The notes beneath the pieces were generated by a model. The model had not been told where the DNA came from, made no database searches, and was given only the letters and a program-made list of their open reading frames with translations. Position numbers and translations under genes: made by a program. 64,000 nucleotides of DNA from Aspidiotus rigidus (taxonomy: Eukaryota; Arthropoda; Insecta; Hemiptera; Diaspididae): the NCBI GenBank assembly GCA_035079385.1, contig JAVHKY010000052.1, positions 1,364,001 through 1,428,000 on the forward strand, in the 5' to 3' direction. Positions 22,301 to 32,656 of this stretch are shown piece after piece (position 1 is the first letter of the stretch; each line of letters opens with the position of its first letter).

Positions 22301-25300
22301 CCCAGATTAACCGTAACATATACACCCTACGGCATCAGGTGTAAGCGCGGGACGTTAGGGCACCATGATAACTGGACTGTGTTAAGACACCAGTAAGGTT
22401 GGAAATATATTACAAAATAAATGTGTTACGGCACCATACACTGTTGTCAAATTGAAGTACATTGTATCACAGGTATTTCGGGTATTCTGTCGTTTGTTTT
22501 CAATCGTGCTGGGAATATTAATCCACACGCGACTATACAATGTGCTCGAAAGAAATTTGAGCGTTTGTTTTCCTTCTGCTTTTTTATTTTTTATTTTTTT
22601 CTTTCTTCATTTTACGAACATTGTAAACTGCACAAAGGGTTATTTGCTCGGCTTTACAATCTTATTATTAGAACTTGAATTTTAGTAGGTTAAATTAGGT
22701 ACACATATTGTTACTTGCCACGGAGAGAATGATACGGGCGACTTTGTTTTCCATTACATGCTCGCGGTAAATGAGCGACTGAGGCCCCGTGTATGATCGA
22801 CGCGGGTGCTCCGCGAAAACTCTCTTTGTTTCTTGCCAAGGAGAGAATGATACCGGCGACTTCGTTTTCCATGGCATACCTGCGGTAAAAGAACGACTGA
22901 GGCCCCGTGTATGACCAAGGCGGGTGCATCCGCAAAAACTCCTTTTGTTTCCCGCCAAGGAGAGAATGATGCCGGCGACTACGTTTTCGATTACAAGCTC
23001 GTGGTAAAAGATCGACTGAGGCCCCGTCTTCGATAGAGGCACGCGGATGCCAGAAAATTCTCGTACGTCCACGCGAGGGAGGGAAGGGTATCAGGAAGAT
23101 TGTTGTCTGCCATGAGCTCGTGGTGAGAGATCAGTTGGAGCCCTGTGTTCGATCTAATTGGGGTACGTGCAAATTCTTGTTGTTTCAGGCAATGGAGAAT
23201 ACCGCAAAGATCACGTCCCAGTGTGACCTCGCAGGAAAGAACTGTAACAGCCACGTTTTATCTAAGCAGGTGAAATCGAGAAAATTACTGTCTTGTTAGC
23301 CAGTGCAGAGGAGGATATCCCGAGACTGTCGTTCATTAAGCTCTCCGTTAAAGAACGATTAAGTCCCCGTGTTCAATCCTTCAAGTGTCTTCACGCAAAA
23401 TTTTACAGATTCACCCGCCTCTATTGGACAGGGGGCCCTTCCCGATCTCCCACTGCAAGCTCATGACCAAAGACAGACTTTAGAGTAACCTTGCCACCTT
23501 TGCGTGAAACAACGAGATTTTCTGTGACTTTGCCCGTCCTATTACGAGGCCTATTCAATTTCACACCGCAAGCTCATAACAAAAGACGAGCTTCATAGTA
23601 TCATTCCCTCCCTCGCGTGAACGTATGAGAATTTTCTCGCATCCGCCTGCCTCTGTCGAACACGGGCCTTCGGTCGTTCTCTCACCGCGAACTCGTAACG
23701 AAACACGAGCTTCACAGTTTCACTCCCTCCCTCGCGTGGACGTACGAGAATTTTCTCGCATCTGCCTGCCTCTATCGAAGACGGGGGTTTGATCGTTTTC
23801 TTACCCCGAGCATGTAATGGAAAACAAAGTCGCCCGTATCATTCTCTCCTTGGCGGGAAACAACGAGAGTTTTTGCGGATGCACCTGCCTTGGTCATACA
23901 CGGGGCCTCAGTCGATCTTTTACCACGAGCATGTAATGGAAAACAAAGTCGCCCGTATCATTCTCTCCTCGTAAAGAAACAACGGGCGTTTTCGCGGAAG
24001 CACCCGCCTCGATCATACACGGGGCCTCAGTCGATCTCTTACCGCGAGCTCATGACGAAAGATGAGCTTCGAGGTATCGTTCCCTTCTTCGCTCGTGAAA
24101 CCGGGTGGGTTTTTCCAAATCTCCCTGTCTGTATCAAACACGGAAGTATGACGGGTCTCTCACCGCGAGCACATGACGAATAATGAGCTCCAAGGTATCA
24201 TCCACTCCTTTGCGTGAAACCGTGAGGATTTTTGCGAATTCTCCTGTCTGTATCAAGCACGGGAGTCTGATGGTTCCCTCACCGCGAGCTCGTGACAAAA
24301 GATGAGCTCCAAGGTATCATTCCCTCCTTCGCGTGGCAATTTTTGTCAATTCGCCCGCCAGTATTCAAGACGGGGGTATGACGGGTCTCTTGCCACGAGG
24401 TCATGACGATAATCGAGCTACATGAGACTACTCTCTTTTTTGTCTCCCCACGATAGTTTTCTCTTATTCACCAGCTTTAAATATGTGCAGGGATGTAGTC
24501 TATCTCTCTTTGTGTGTTTACAGCACAGGGCGAGCTTCCTAAGAAAATTCATTCTCTCTTTGCTAGTGCAACAAATTATGTTGTTACCTGCTGTGCTCAG
24601 AACAGGGGCGGTTTCAAAATTTCTGACCATGAGTTCACGACAGCACACAGTGGGACAGAATACAATTCTAGGCGGCCAAAATTTTGTTCATCGGCAAATC
24701 TATATAAAATGGCATGCTAAAGCTGGGAAAATATTTTAGAGAAACCTCATATCTGATAGGGGTGAAAAAGAGGGGTGGGGGCTGACGAAAAATGAATTTA
24801 AGTGTTTTGGGGTTTTTGTTTCACTAAATTAATATAAAATGACATGCTGATTCCAGGAAAAATATTTAAAAAAATCCCAATATCTAATTGGGGTGAAAAA
24901 AAAGGGTATAAGAATGACCAAAAGAAATTCAATTAATATTTTTAAAACAATTTTTCTGATAAACAATTTTCGTAAGGTTTCTAAAAACAAGCTTCAGGGT
25001 ATCTTCTCGGAGAATTTAATTTAGAATAAGGTGTACAAAATTTGGTAACAAATGATAAAAAGCTCTATATTTCATTCAGATCTAAAATAATTAGTTTTAA
25101 AAAGGAGGTATTTAATGACACAAATAAAGTTAATAATGTATTGAATGAAGATCTCTACTATCTAATTTTAAGCAGAATCATCCCCCTCTGTACTATTACA
25201 GGTATCAGTGTTGCTCATCTCATCCTCCCTATTTTCTTTTTCTCCTTCTTCTATTTCATTTATGAAAAGATTCATAGCATCACTAGTCAGACTCGTACCA

Positions 25301-28300
25301 TGACTTACAGTATTCGTTCTCAAAGAAGAGATGACAGGGTCGGATGAGGCCAACAATTGGCGAATAAGATCTTCGGTTGTTTTGGCTCTAGAACTCTTTC
25401 TGGTATGAAACTCTCGATATCAAGCAATTTTTAAATTTTGGGTATCTACTACAAGAATTGATTTGGATTTAGCAAAAAATTTGATTTCCGTGTAATACAA
25501 ACGAGTCAAACATCAGTATCAGTAAAGAGAAGTTAACATCCCTCTCTACATTATGATGTCTCATGTAATTCATGAACGCGGATACCTGCGGATATGAAAA
25601 TTGGAATGAATAAAAAAAATACTTCCCTTTATCAAAAAAATTTAATTTGGGAGCGAAACTCGTTGAAACTTTTTCTTTATTCATATTTTACGACAAAATT
25701 AATGCTCTATAACTGTTTCCCCTCGAAACAGGACACTCGTATACACAAGAAATTGGGTAGAATGATACAACATGCAGTAGATCACACGTCACACTATCGA
25801 TTAAAAAAAAAAAAAACAATAAGTACGCAAGTGGTTCGTCGCGAACCACCTCATAACAGTAGCACTGATCTCAACGTCTTATTCTCTTTCTTTCTTTCTT
25901 TTCACACTTATTTTTGCCTAGCAACCGTATTTCTTTTCGTTTGGTCGCCAGTTGGTCTGGTTAATGCATACCAGTTTGAAGTGTACATAGTGAAAAACAA
26001 TTTACAATAATTTCCGAGAGATTTCGCCAACTTCGATTTTTGCATTTTTGGCCGCCTAGAATTGTATTTTGTCCCACTGTGCAGCACAAGCTCCTCTATA
26101 AATTTCAATTGGGATAATAATTTGGAAGGTTGTGGTTCTTTTTTATTTTGGCGTTGACTCTTCATTTTGGAAACATATCTACTCTGTTCTGGCTTGTACT
26201 TTCACTTCGAATCCTCGAAGTGTCATTTTGGTTTTTCTTTTTTTGAACCAGGTTCAAAATTTTATTTGATTTGGAGTCAAGAAAGATTTTGACGAGTACA
26301 GGATTTTTTATTTTGGCGAATTTTGACCCTCTTTGAGGCCGCCCTGCTGTTATGAAGCTTCATAAGGTCTTTGGTACTGTTTTCAGACTTTGGCGCTAAA
26401 TTTCACTTTGGTATCAAGAAAAATTTTGAAGATTACAGATGAGTGAACGATATCACATGAGTGAATTAAAACCCTGAACACAAAAAAATTTTATGCAGGG
26501 GAAAAATCTGTACAAATATGTACGCATGGTTAAAAAAACGGATTTTCAAAAATCCCATCTGGCATTTCCAACTTACATATACAAAATCTCGTATCACTCG
26601 CGTTAGTAGAGTGGTCGAGCACATTTTCATAAGAAAACACGAAAGGAGAGAGAAAAAAAATCCGAGCAATGGAAAGAAGAGAGAAAAAAACAGAACCGAC
26701 CGTAATTGCGCTGTTGCCGGACTTCTGGCAGACGAAGCGCTTACTTGGTGCCGAACAGATGGTTAATACTATAATTTCCAAGGTGCCTTCACGTTGTCTA
26801 ACATCAATTTGTATATGCACGAGCGCACTCTGAGTGGTAAACAGGCGGAACTAAACTATATATAATTATATATAGGGTCAGTATCTATAGTCGTTAGGGC
26901 ACCAGAGCAACTTTGCGTTTTTACACATATATATATAAGAAAACCTGAAATTTTTTTTATGCTAGTTGTGATCTAGGACTTCTAAAACGTCGAGAAAATT
27001 TATTGCCCCCTCCCCCCATTCACCTTGCTACGGGTGTAATACCTCACTTTTCTAGTTAAAAAAGTCGGTAAAAGTTGAATTGACACCTTCCGAAACGTTA
27101 CGGCTCGACATAATGACAGAATACTCAAAGAGTAGAGTAAACGAAAAACCAATTAGGCGTTCTAACTTTGCCCGATGATGGTTAGTTAACCAAAAGATCT
27201 CGCATCTTCTCTTTTATATCTGCGGTCTTTGTAATTGGTTTTTCGTTTACTGTACTCTTTGAGTATTCTGTCATTCGGTAAAAGTTGTTAATTTGGTTCC
27301 TGATTGGTCAGAATGTCGAAACGTGGAATGTGTGAACTGTGTACCATTTTCCGAAATACCCAGCATCTCATTGCCTGACTGGACAGCAGCATATTAGTGG
27401 GCTGGCCGCAGCGAATAAGGAAGTCATTGAAGAATCGCAAGCTGACGAGAATTATCGACAGTTTTACGTCACGTCGTCCTCAATGAAGAAGCCGATGACT
27501 GGTCTGCCGTACAAAGTTGAATTGACGTATATGCGAAAACAACGATCACGGAGAAGTACCTATCAAAAAGAATATAAAAATGTATTCGAAAGATATTAAG
27601 ATCGCATAAGTTGCTCACTCATAGCAATTTTCAACGCAGCATTCGATGATTATAATAATTTTCTTCAATAAGTGCTCAATCTTCAGATACGGTACATTTT
27701 TCACCTCGCGATGCATATTATACGTCTAAAAAAGGGACGTATATGCACTGATATGTAATCGACTGTGATAGTAGTGGTGTGTGAATACGAAGCTTCGTTA
27801 CGAACACACATACAGCCCATTGATCCGAACGCCTCGTCTCGGTGATCGTTGTTTTCGCATATACGTCACTTTGTACGGCAGTGCTCCCCTTTTGAGTCAA
27901 TTCTCGAAATCAGAAGGGAGGTGGCGCTCCTTTGAACACTTCAAAAGAACGCACTTTGGAATTTGGGCGATGGTTATTCGCGTTTGGACCGGCCTATAGT
28001 GGCGCAAGTGTCGTTCCCGAAAACGGGATCAGGTTGTTTTTCCCATAAGGCAAGTGTTATTTCATCAAGCTGTATCTTCGTTAATATGGAATTACGAGTA
28101 TTGGTCGTAATGCTTTTTCAAACCTTTTTGACCAATGCTACAAGATACAATAATCAAAACCACATAAAAACAAATTTTCTGAAATCATCCCGTTTTCGGT
28201 AAGTTCTGTAAACGGCCACCACAGTAAAGATATAAGGCGACTCTTTCGCGACATGGCGAAGTTGTCGGCTTCTTCAGTTCTTCCTGCATGTGCCCGCAGT

Positions 28301-31300
28301 GTTCTTCAAGAAAAGGAAATACAAGCACGTGCTGGGTATGCAGATTTGACTGTAAGTCGTCTCTGCGCCTCCTGCCGCCAAAGTCGTTCCACTGGGCCAA
28401 AAAAGAAAGAGGGGTCGACCAAGCTTGGCGAAACGAGCTCTGCTCGTTATGTAAATAATTTTTCATTTATTATTCGTATCTATCATATTAGGTCGACATT
28501 TTGCAACTAAATTTATTGATTACAATTATGTATCTCATTTTTTTCATTCCACATACTTGATATTTTCGTGGGATTCTTCTTTTTTCGTTGATAGGTGTTT
28601 TTTTTCGTTCACTTCTCACTAATTTCATTTTATTTTTTCGTGAAAGTTTTAATAAAAGCTCAATTTTCTTTTTTTCCGTGCAAAATGACTATTTTTTTGT
28701 GATTTTCTACTTTTCATTTCGCGCCGAAAAATGTAACCCTTTTTTTACTACAAGAAGTTTGTTCGTTAATTCAAAAGACCCTGTTCCACTGGTTAAGAAT
28801 AGTGGGGTGTATAAAGTAGCTTGTGGGAACTAACATAGGGTATATGTAGGAGAGAATAGTCGTCAACCTGAAATCAGAGTGGCCGTGCATAAGAAAGCTT
28901 GTGAAAAAGGTAACGTGGGAGAATCGGCCTTTGCCGATCATTTAATTGTAAGTGGTCATAGTTCCAGGGAGGGGTTGGAAGTCCTCATCCACAAGAAGAA
29001 CTTGTACTTCAGATGCATCGCGCTCGAACATATCGAAATATCGCCACCGGAATAGTACTAAACAGGTACATTATTGATGAAGGGTTTATGGGATTAGTTT
29101 ATGAGATCATTTTGATGACTCCTTATAGTTAGGTCCTTTTTTTTCTGGATGTCCTCGTTCTTAGTCATACTTGAGTCAGTTGTTTTCATATCTAGCTAGA
29201 TGATGGTGTTTGAACCGCGATTCATCGAATAACACTGCGTAACACGTAAAAAATTACTTGAATAAGAATAGATGATTCTTGAAGTAATTTTTGCACTGAA
29301 TTCAATGCCGTTTTCCGTTTTTCGATAGCACGTCTAGATTTCTTGTATCATCATCTTTACGTACAATAAATCGTGGTGTGTCGTCGCGAAACGTAACACA
29401 GGTTCCTGTGCTTCGATCAACGATAGCAGTATCACAGCACAAGAACCAGCGTTACGTTTCGCGACGACTCGCGACGATTCATTGTAAGTAAAGATGAGAT
29501 TACAAGAAATCTAGATGTGCTATCGAAAAACGGAAAACGGCATTGAATTCAGTGTAAAAAATACTTTAAGAATCATCTATTCTTATTCAAGTAATTTTCA
29601 AAAAGTTCTAAATTGTTACGCAGTGTAATTGTTTTCTTTGATACTTGTAATTTTAGCTTACTCCTTGGAGTATCCTTTCCTCAGTATATTCAACAATTTG
29701 AATACCTCAGTACCATTATCATTAATTGACAAGCAGAATTTAATCCTATTTTAAATCAAGATGATTCTCACTTGTGCCATTTTGATCCTATATGTATTTG
29801 CGTATTCCGAATGATTGTAAGTGAATTTTTCGTAGGACATAAGAGATTTATGTATGAGTGTTGCTAACTGAAGATCGATCGAAGATGTCAAGTCCTGTTG
29901 AAAAATTCTGTTGAAATAAGAGCGAGTAAGAAACGAATAGGCATTCAATTTTTTCTCCATCGATTGACAAAGGGGCGCAGTAATTTTGTCTATAAATCAC
30001 GAGAAAAAATTAAAAATTAAAAAAATTGAAAAATGAAAATTAAAGATTACCGTTCTTTAAAATCACTCGTATCCTGCTATCACATTGATTGAAATACAAG
30101 ATAATACAAACGGATATAATCTCAGTTGCTAGGGAGGAGAATTAAGATTTCGAAAGGGAAAAGTCACACCTGAACCTCAACCAAATTTTTCAAATCAATC
30201 TAGCGGCTACATAAAAAGCTTCAATTGCAACAAAGAAATACTGTCAATATGGTATATTCGTACGTGCATAAGTCGATGAATAAGACATATTACTTACTCG
30301 GGCTCTGGAGCTCCATCAAAAAGTCAATTCCTTGTATAGCTCGTTCGCAAGCTAACACCCTTTCGTTAGAAAACGTAGCTACCGACCACCGAGTGTTCTC
30401 GAGTATTTGAGCCACTTGTAAAATCACAGGCAGCAAACATAATTTTGATTCGAGATAGGCTGCTTCAAAAAAATTCTGTACGTTGATAGTCATTTAAACG
30501 AATAGATGAACAATATCATTAACACAATAATAAAATTAAGAGAACAGAACAATAAAAACTAGTTTAATCATTTCAAAAATAAGAAAATTACTCACCTTGA
30601 ATAATATCAGCAAGTCGGCTAAAAGATACCAATCTGAATCGTTTTTTACGTGTAGTAACGGTAATAAACTGACGCACAAAAAATCATCAGTATGCAATAA
30701 CTGCTGATTACGTAATTCTAAAATCTAAAAGAATAAACACATTATAATAGCAACGAAAAATCGAATGGACGTTAGCAAAAGTCTTCACGTCAAAATTACC
30801 AAACAATGAAATTTGTCCTTTTCGGGAGATGTCAAATTTCGATAATCATCAACCAAAAAACTCTTGAAAACGTGAGCTAAGACGGAACTAGGTCGAGACG
30901 TGCCACTCGCTTTGAGTTCGATTTCAAACGAACAAAGTGGTTCTAATTGTTTGAAAATTTTTACAATTACGGATATTTTCTGCCTTTCCAAACATCCTCG
31001 TTTGATGATTGATTTTAGATCGGTCATTGTGGCACAGAATGCCATCAAAGCAACTTTTCTTGAAATCTGAGGAAGAAAAAAGAGTACATAAAGCGTCAAA
31101 TATCTTTCATCAAATTACTCAGAACATCAATGGCTCACGATTTGTTCTTCATCATTCATGGATGTTTCTTCTTGTTCTTCATTATAACTACCACCTTCTT
31201 CACGCAATGAATTGATTTGCTCGACAAGACGATTGAAATCGTTCTCTCTCTCAATAAGAAAATGCTTTGAATCACAAGTCGTCAAGAAATCTCTGAGCAG

Positions 31301-32656
31301 ACTGATCAACTCATCAGTCTCAAATGCTTGCAATGTAAGAATCACTATTCCGTCAATTCGTCTAGGATCAATATCCAAGCGCGTCCTCGCGTCAAGGATC
31401 TTATTCAAAAGAATAAAACATTCGTGAGGCTTCAAGGAGAAATTTCCCAGAGTATGTTCTAGAAATTCCAAAAAATTTTCATCGACAGTATTATTTTGCA
31501 AAATTGATTCTATCAAATTCACGTCGTTTTCACGGGATGTGAGTGTATCTATCACAACGGGAGTTTTGCTGATACTCTTGAGCATTGATATCAACTCGTC
31601 AACATTTGTGAATAGTTTATTTTCTCTTTGTTTCTCGCTCAATGAACGACAAAGGTAGAAAACTTTTTCACCAATCAATGATTGTAAGTTCGTCTCTTCA
31701 ACCTTGATTTCGTACCATGTTAAGAACATATCTAAATCAAGTTCTTCTAAAAGTTCATGACATCGGAATAACACGTTCTCGTAACATTCTTGGATAGTCT
31801 CAGACTTCAATTTCAGTTCCAATTTAGTGTGCTGATTGAACGAATTTCTGGGAAATTTGATCTCATAGAGTGGAGATGAGAAACATGCTGGAGTATCATC
31901 TTGAATCATTCCATGTGCCAGAGAAATTAAACTTAGGAATTTAAAACCTTCGTTGGCTATTTGTTCTTCAGACTTCTTTGCAGTTTCTTCCACAGAATTA
32001 TCAAACTTTTTGTAACATAACATCAACATTCGAAAAAGTTCCGAAATTTTTTCCAAAGCCGATTCGCAGTCCGTTTTCATTAAGCGTACGATAACAGATT
32101 GGAGGACTGTACTGAGTACCTCAAATCTTTGTCGCTCTGGTAAGAGATTACCTTCGCTTAAAATTATTTCAAGTAATTCAATCGTCATCAATAACGGACT
32201 AAATCTCAGAATTTCGTTCATATATTTAATTAGATTATATTCTTGAGTCAATGATAAATATATCCGGGAACTCAGTCGAGGGAGAACACCAACAACATGA
32301 CCAATACTGCATTCATTCTCCAACAACGATGATATTTTCAAATCTGTATTGAGAAAGATTAGATAATGCAATTTACGCAATTCATGATCGTCTTTCCCTT
32401 GAAAAAACGTTTGTAAGCCCGAGTCTGAAACGATATCGTCGATAAGTTGCGTACTTTCTGTAACAATAATAGAAATGCGTCGTTTGAAATCAGTGCACAA
32501 CGAAAAAACGGATGATGGTAAAAATTGAAACATACCTGGATTTTTGCCCACTATGCTTTCGAAACTACATTCTAAACGTTTCTCAATATGATTTAGGATG
32601 GTTTTCAAACAGCATACTGCTTTCGTGATTTCCATGGTTAGCGGTTGAAATGACAT
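16389..32656 (-). CDS. Unknown alpha-helical protein, six predicted exons, about 958 aa
   Basis: Minus-strand exons are 32656-31139, 31066-30800, 30724-30596, 30475-30298, 17267-16693 and 16598-16389. The start is MSFQPLTMEITK; the C-terminus is VQKLLVGLYLL. The donors GTGAGC, GTAATT, GTGAGT and GTAAGT and the acceptors CAG/TAG keep the first four exons in phase. The fourth exon ends in phase 1, and the fifth can start with CG before ATG, restoring frame across a 13.0-kb intron. The donor of exon 5 (GTATCA) is weak, so its border is less certain. The protein is Leu-rich and helical throughout, possibly HEAT/ARM-like, with an acidic stretch (EEGGSYNEEQEETSMNDEE) near residue 490. No catalytic motif, signal peptide or membrane segment is evident. 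I do not recognise the family. Joining the two exon groups into one gene is inference from strand, phase and composition. Confidence 0.65.
17317..18623 (+). pseudogene. Penelope-like element, reverse transcriptase part (broken)
   Basis: In order: LTKADKGNAFMVMEKSSY (from about 17408), PGLPKAHKKDTSMRPVEP (about 17605), SSDVVGFFPNI, and the catalytic YIDDVL at 18099-18116. A linker follows with LPYLGKFP...LRPLGFRP (about 18538-18603). These match the order in Penelope-like elements. Frame changes near 17575 and 17970 and stops near 17739 and 18123 inactivate it. The 5' end is missing: homology begins about 50 bp upstream of the exon at 17267 of the minus-strand host gene. The matching endonuclease part resumes at 28740. 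Confidence 0.8.
18640..18858 (+). other. ORF segment of unknown meaning at left end of the insertion
   Basis: About 70 codons stay open after the Penelope linker (KLHENEKKIIRKYSHTNLVS onward). It lies inside the inserted block rather than in Penelope homology. I recognise nothing in it, and its opening may be chance in A-rich sequence. Confidence 0.25.
18859..20170. other. Gene-free; A-rich low complexity at 19490-19720
   Basis: 19490-19720 consists of GAAA, AATAA and similar simple repeats. The remainder has no recognisable gene; the minus-strand 87-codon ORF at 19861-20124 has no family features. Confidence 0.5.
20176..20330 (+). repeat. Dispersed repeat fragment
   Basis: TCTAGCTAGAAAAGTCGGTAAA is followed by TGTGCACCTGCAATTTTTTT and GAGAATCGGATGAGTAGTTC. 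The same blocks recur near 36245-36280 (inverted) and twice in tandem at about 36490-36700. Confidence 0.65.
21150..21590. repeat. Minisatellite, about 49-bp unit, eight or more copies
   Basis: GAAACCAT recurs at about 21223, 21271, 21320, 21371, 21419, 21466, 21519 and 21568. Each unit also has ATTGATRGAATCAACATTTRA and TTAGACTRAGGRAG. Confidence 0.85.
21639..22100. mobile_element. Non-autonomous hAT-type element with 8-bp target duplication
   Basis: The tips are CACGGTATAAGATGAAGAGG and its inverted copy (...CTTATACCATG), about 27 bp. An exact 8-bp repeat GAAAAGAC flanks it at 21631-21638 and 22101-22108. It contains no transposase. The tip layout (CACGGTA...AGAGGTA.TGACA) resembles the element at 14618-15064, suggesting related families mobilised by one hAT transposase. 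Confidence 0.9.
22705..24420. repeat. ~119-bp tandem array in two opposite orientations
   Basis: From about 22720 to 23290 units of 116-119 bp repeat on one strand (GAGAGAATGAT at 22723, 22841 and 22960). From about 23440 to 24420 the same unit repeats inverted (CATTCTCTCC at 23840 and 23959; related positions near 24079, 24199 and 24318). Each unit contains the block seen as CACGGGGCCTCAGTCGAT or its complement. About 14 units are recognisable, with greater divergence around the switch and at the right end. It is not coding: the period is not a fixed multiple of three. Confidence 0.85.
24646..26081. mobile_element. 1.4-kb TIR element with CACAGTG tips and 5-bp target duplication
   Basis: The left tip reads CACAGTGGGACAGAATACAA inward; the right tip is its inverted near-copy. 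About 36 of 37 bp match through AATTCTAGGCGGCCAAAA. CAGCA lies directly outside both ends (24641-24645 and 26082-26086). Inside are a tandem duplication (about 24705-24780 and 24835-24905) and a minus-strand acidic ORF. No transposase catalytic motif was recognised. A 5-bp duplication with a CACARTG start is what Transib elements show, so that superfamily is the first candidate. Confidence 0.7.
25168..25419 (-). CDS. Coding-like acidic ORF inside the CACAGTG element
   Basis: The open frame runs from about 25419 to a stop at 25170-25168, without an ATG near its left end, so it would be a 3' exon. It contains SSRAKTTEDLIRQLLASSDP and then INEIEEGEKENREDEMSN. Composition is much more protein-like than the surroundings. 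The family is unknown. It may be the C-terminus of a protein carried by the transposon, or chance. Confidence 0.3.
   Translation of the reverse strand, partial: YREFHTRKSSRAKTTEDLIRQLLASSDPVISSLRTNTVSHGTSLTSDAMNLFINEIEEGEKENREDEMSNTDTCNSTEGDDSA
26082..26860. other. Gene-free
   Basis: Short ORFs on both strands near 26466-26820 overlap each other and show no family features. Confidence 0.45.
26925..27075. repeat. Dispersed repeat copy
   Basis: It runs from ATATATATAAGAAAACCTGA through a pyrimidine tract (GCCCCCTCCCCCCATTCACC) to AAAAAAGTCGGTAAAAG. An inverted copy occupies about 36245-36415, and a diverged piece lies at 15855-15945. Confidence 0.7.
27112..27275. repeat. MITE, 164 bp, ~44-bp inverted ends
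   Basis: AATGACAGAATACTCAAAGA at 27112 starts an arm repeated inverted up to 27275. CGGTAAAAGTTG occurs on either side (27066-27077 and 27277-27288). Confidence 0.8.
27504..27881. repeat. MITE family C, copy 1
   Basis: The ends are CTGCCGTACAAAGT and its complement, with arms continuing through CGTATATGCGAAAACAACGA. It is 378 bp and closely matches 57273-57648 across the full length. Confidence 0.9.
28740..29055 (+). pseudogene. Penelope-like element, GIY-YIG endonuclease part (broken)
   Basis: The frame reads SLFVNSKDPVPLVKNSGVYK. A TAA at 28831-28833 sits where a zinc-ligand-like Cys or nearby residue is usual. The frame then continues with RVYVGENSRQPEIRV and SAFADHLIVSGH to a stop at 29053-29055. 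GVYK and VYVG correspond to the GIY and YIG motifs. In such elements this nuclease nicks the target for reverse transcription. The catalytic region is degraded, and it is the continuation of the part ending at 18623. Confidence 0.75.
29232..29625. repeat. Foldback element, 394 bp
   Basis: The ends ACACTGCGTAAC/GTTACGCAGTGT are followed by long inverted arms (AAAAATTACTTGAATAAGAA; GAATTCAATGCCGTTTTCCG; GTCGCGAAACGTAAC). The arms together make up most of the element. Confidence 0.85.

Larger units (their letters stand above)
20783..22545. repeat. Inverted pair of a ~60-bp block, 1.8 kb apart
   Basis: A block starting GCATTGTATAGTCGCGTGTG at about 20783 recurs in inverted orientation at about 22485-22545, nearly identical by eye, and both contain CCCAGCACGATTGAAAACAA. 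They could be ends of an element enclosing a minisatellite and a hAT-type MITE. No target duplication was found. Confidence 0.5.
18624..28739. mobile_element. 10.1-kb composite insertion inside a Penelope-like element
   Basis: TTTTTTTAC occurs at 18615-18623 and again at 28740-28748. Penelope coding sequence reads into the first copy and out of the second in compatible frame, so everything between looks inserted. The termini begin GGGGAATATA on the left and, inverted, GGGTTACATT on the right. Both end regions carry several CGAAAA motifs pointing inward. A 9-bp duplication would suit a Mutator-like element. Most of the interior is made of other repeats listed separately, so later nested insertions are likely. 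Confidence 0.55.

Noticed and set aside
22705..24180. Protein-coding genes across the 119-bp array (ORFs on both strands)
   Set aside because: They are translations of a repeat whose period is not a steady multiple of three; frames change from unit to unit.
28185..28510. Overlapping ORFs on both strands near 28.2-28.5 kb
   Set aside because: No family features and no splice context. A short CCCGAAAACGGGAT/ATCCCGTTTTCGG inverted pair suggests MITE-like DNA instead.
29751..29960. Extra exon of the unknown gene (minus-strand 69 codons)
   Set aside because: No acceptor/donor pair with the phase needed between exons 4 and 5 was evident; kept out of the model.
30298..32656. Glomulin (FAP68) identity for the unknown gene
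   Set aside because: A short stretch near SLAHGMIQDDTPACFSSPLY is faintly reminiscent, but the predicted length (about 958 aa against about 600) and the rest do not fit; left unassigned.
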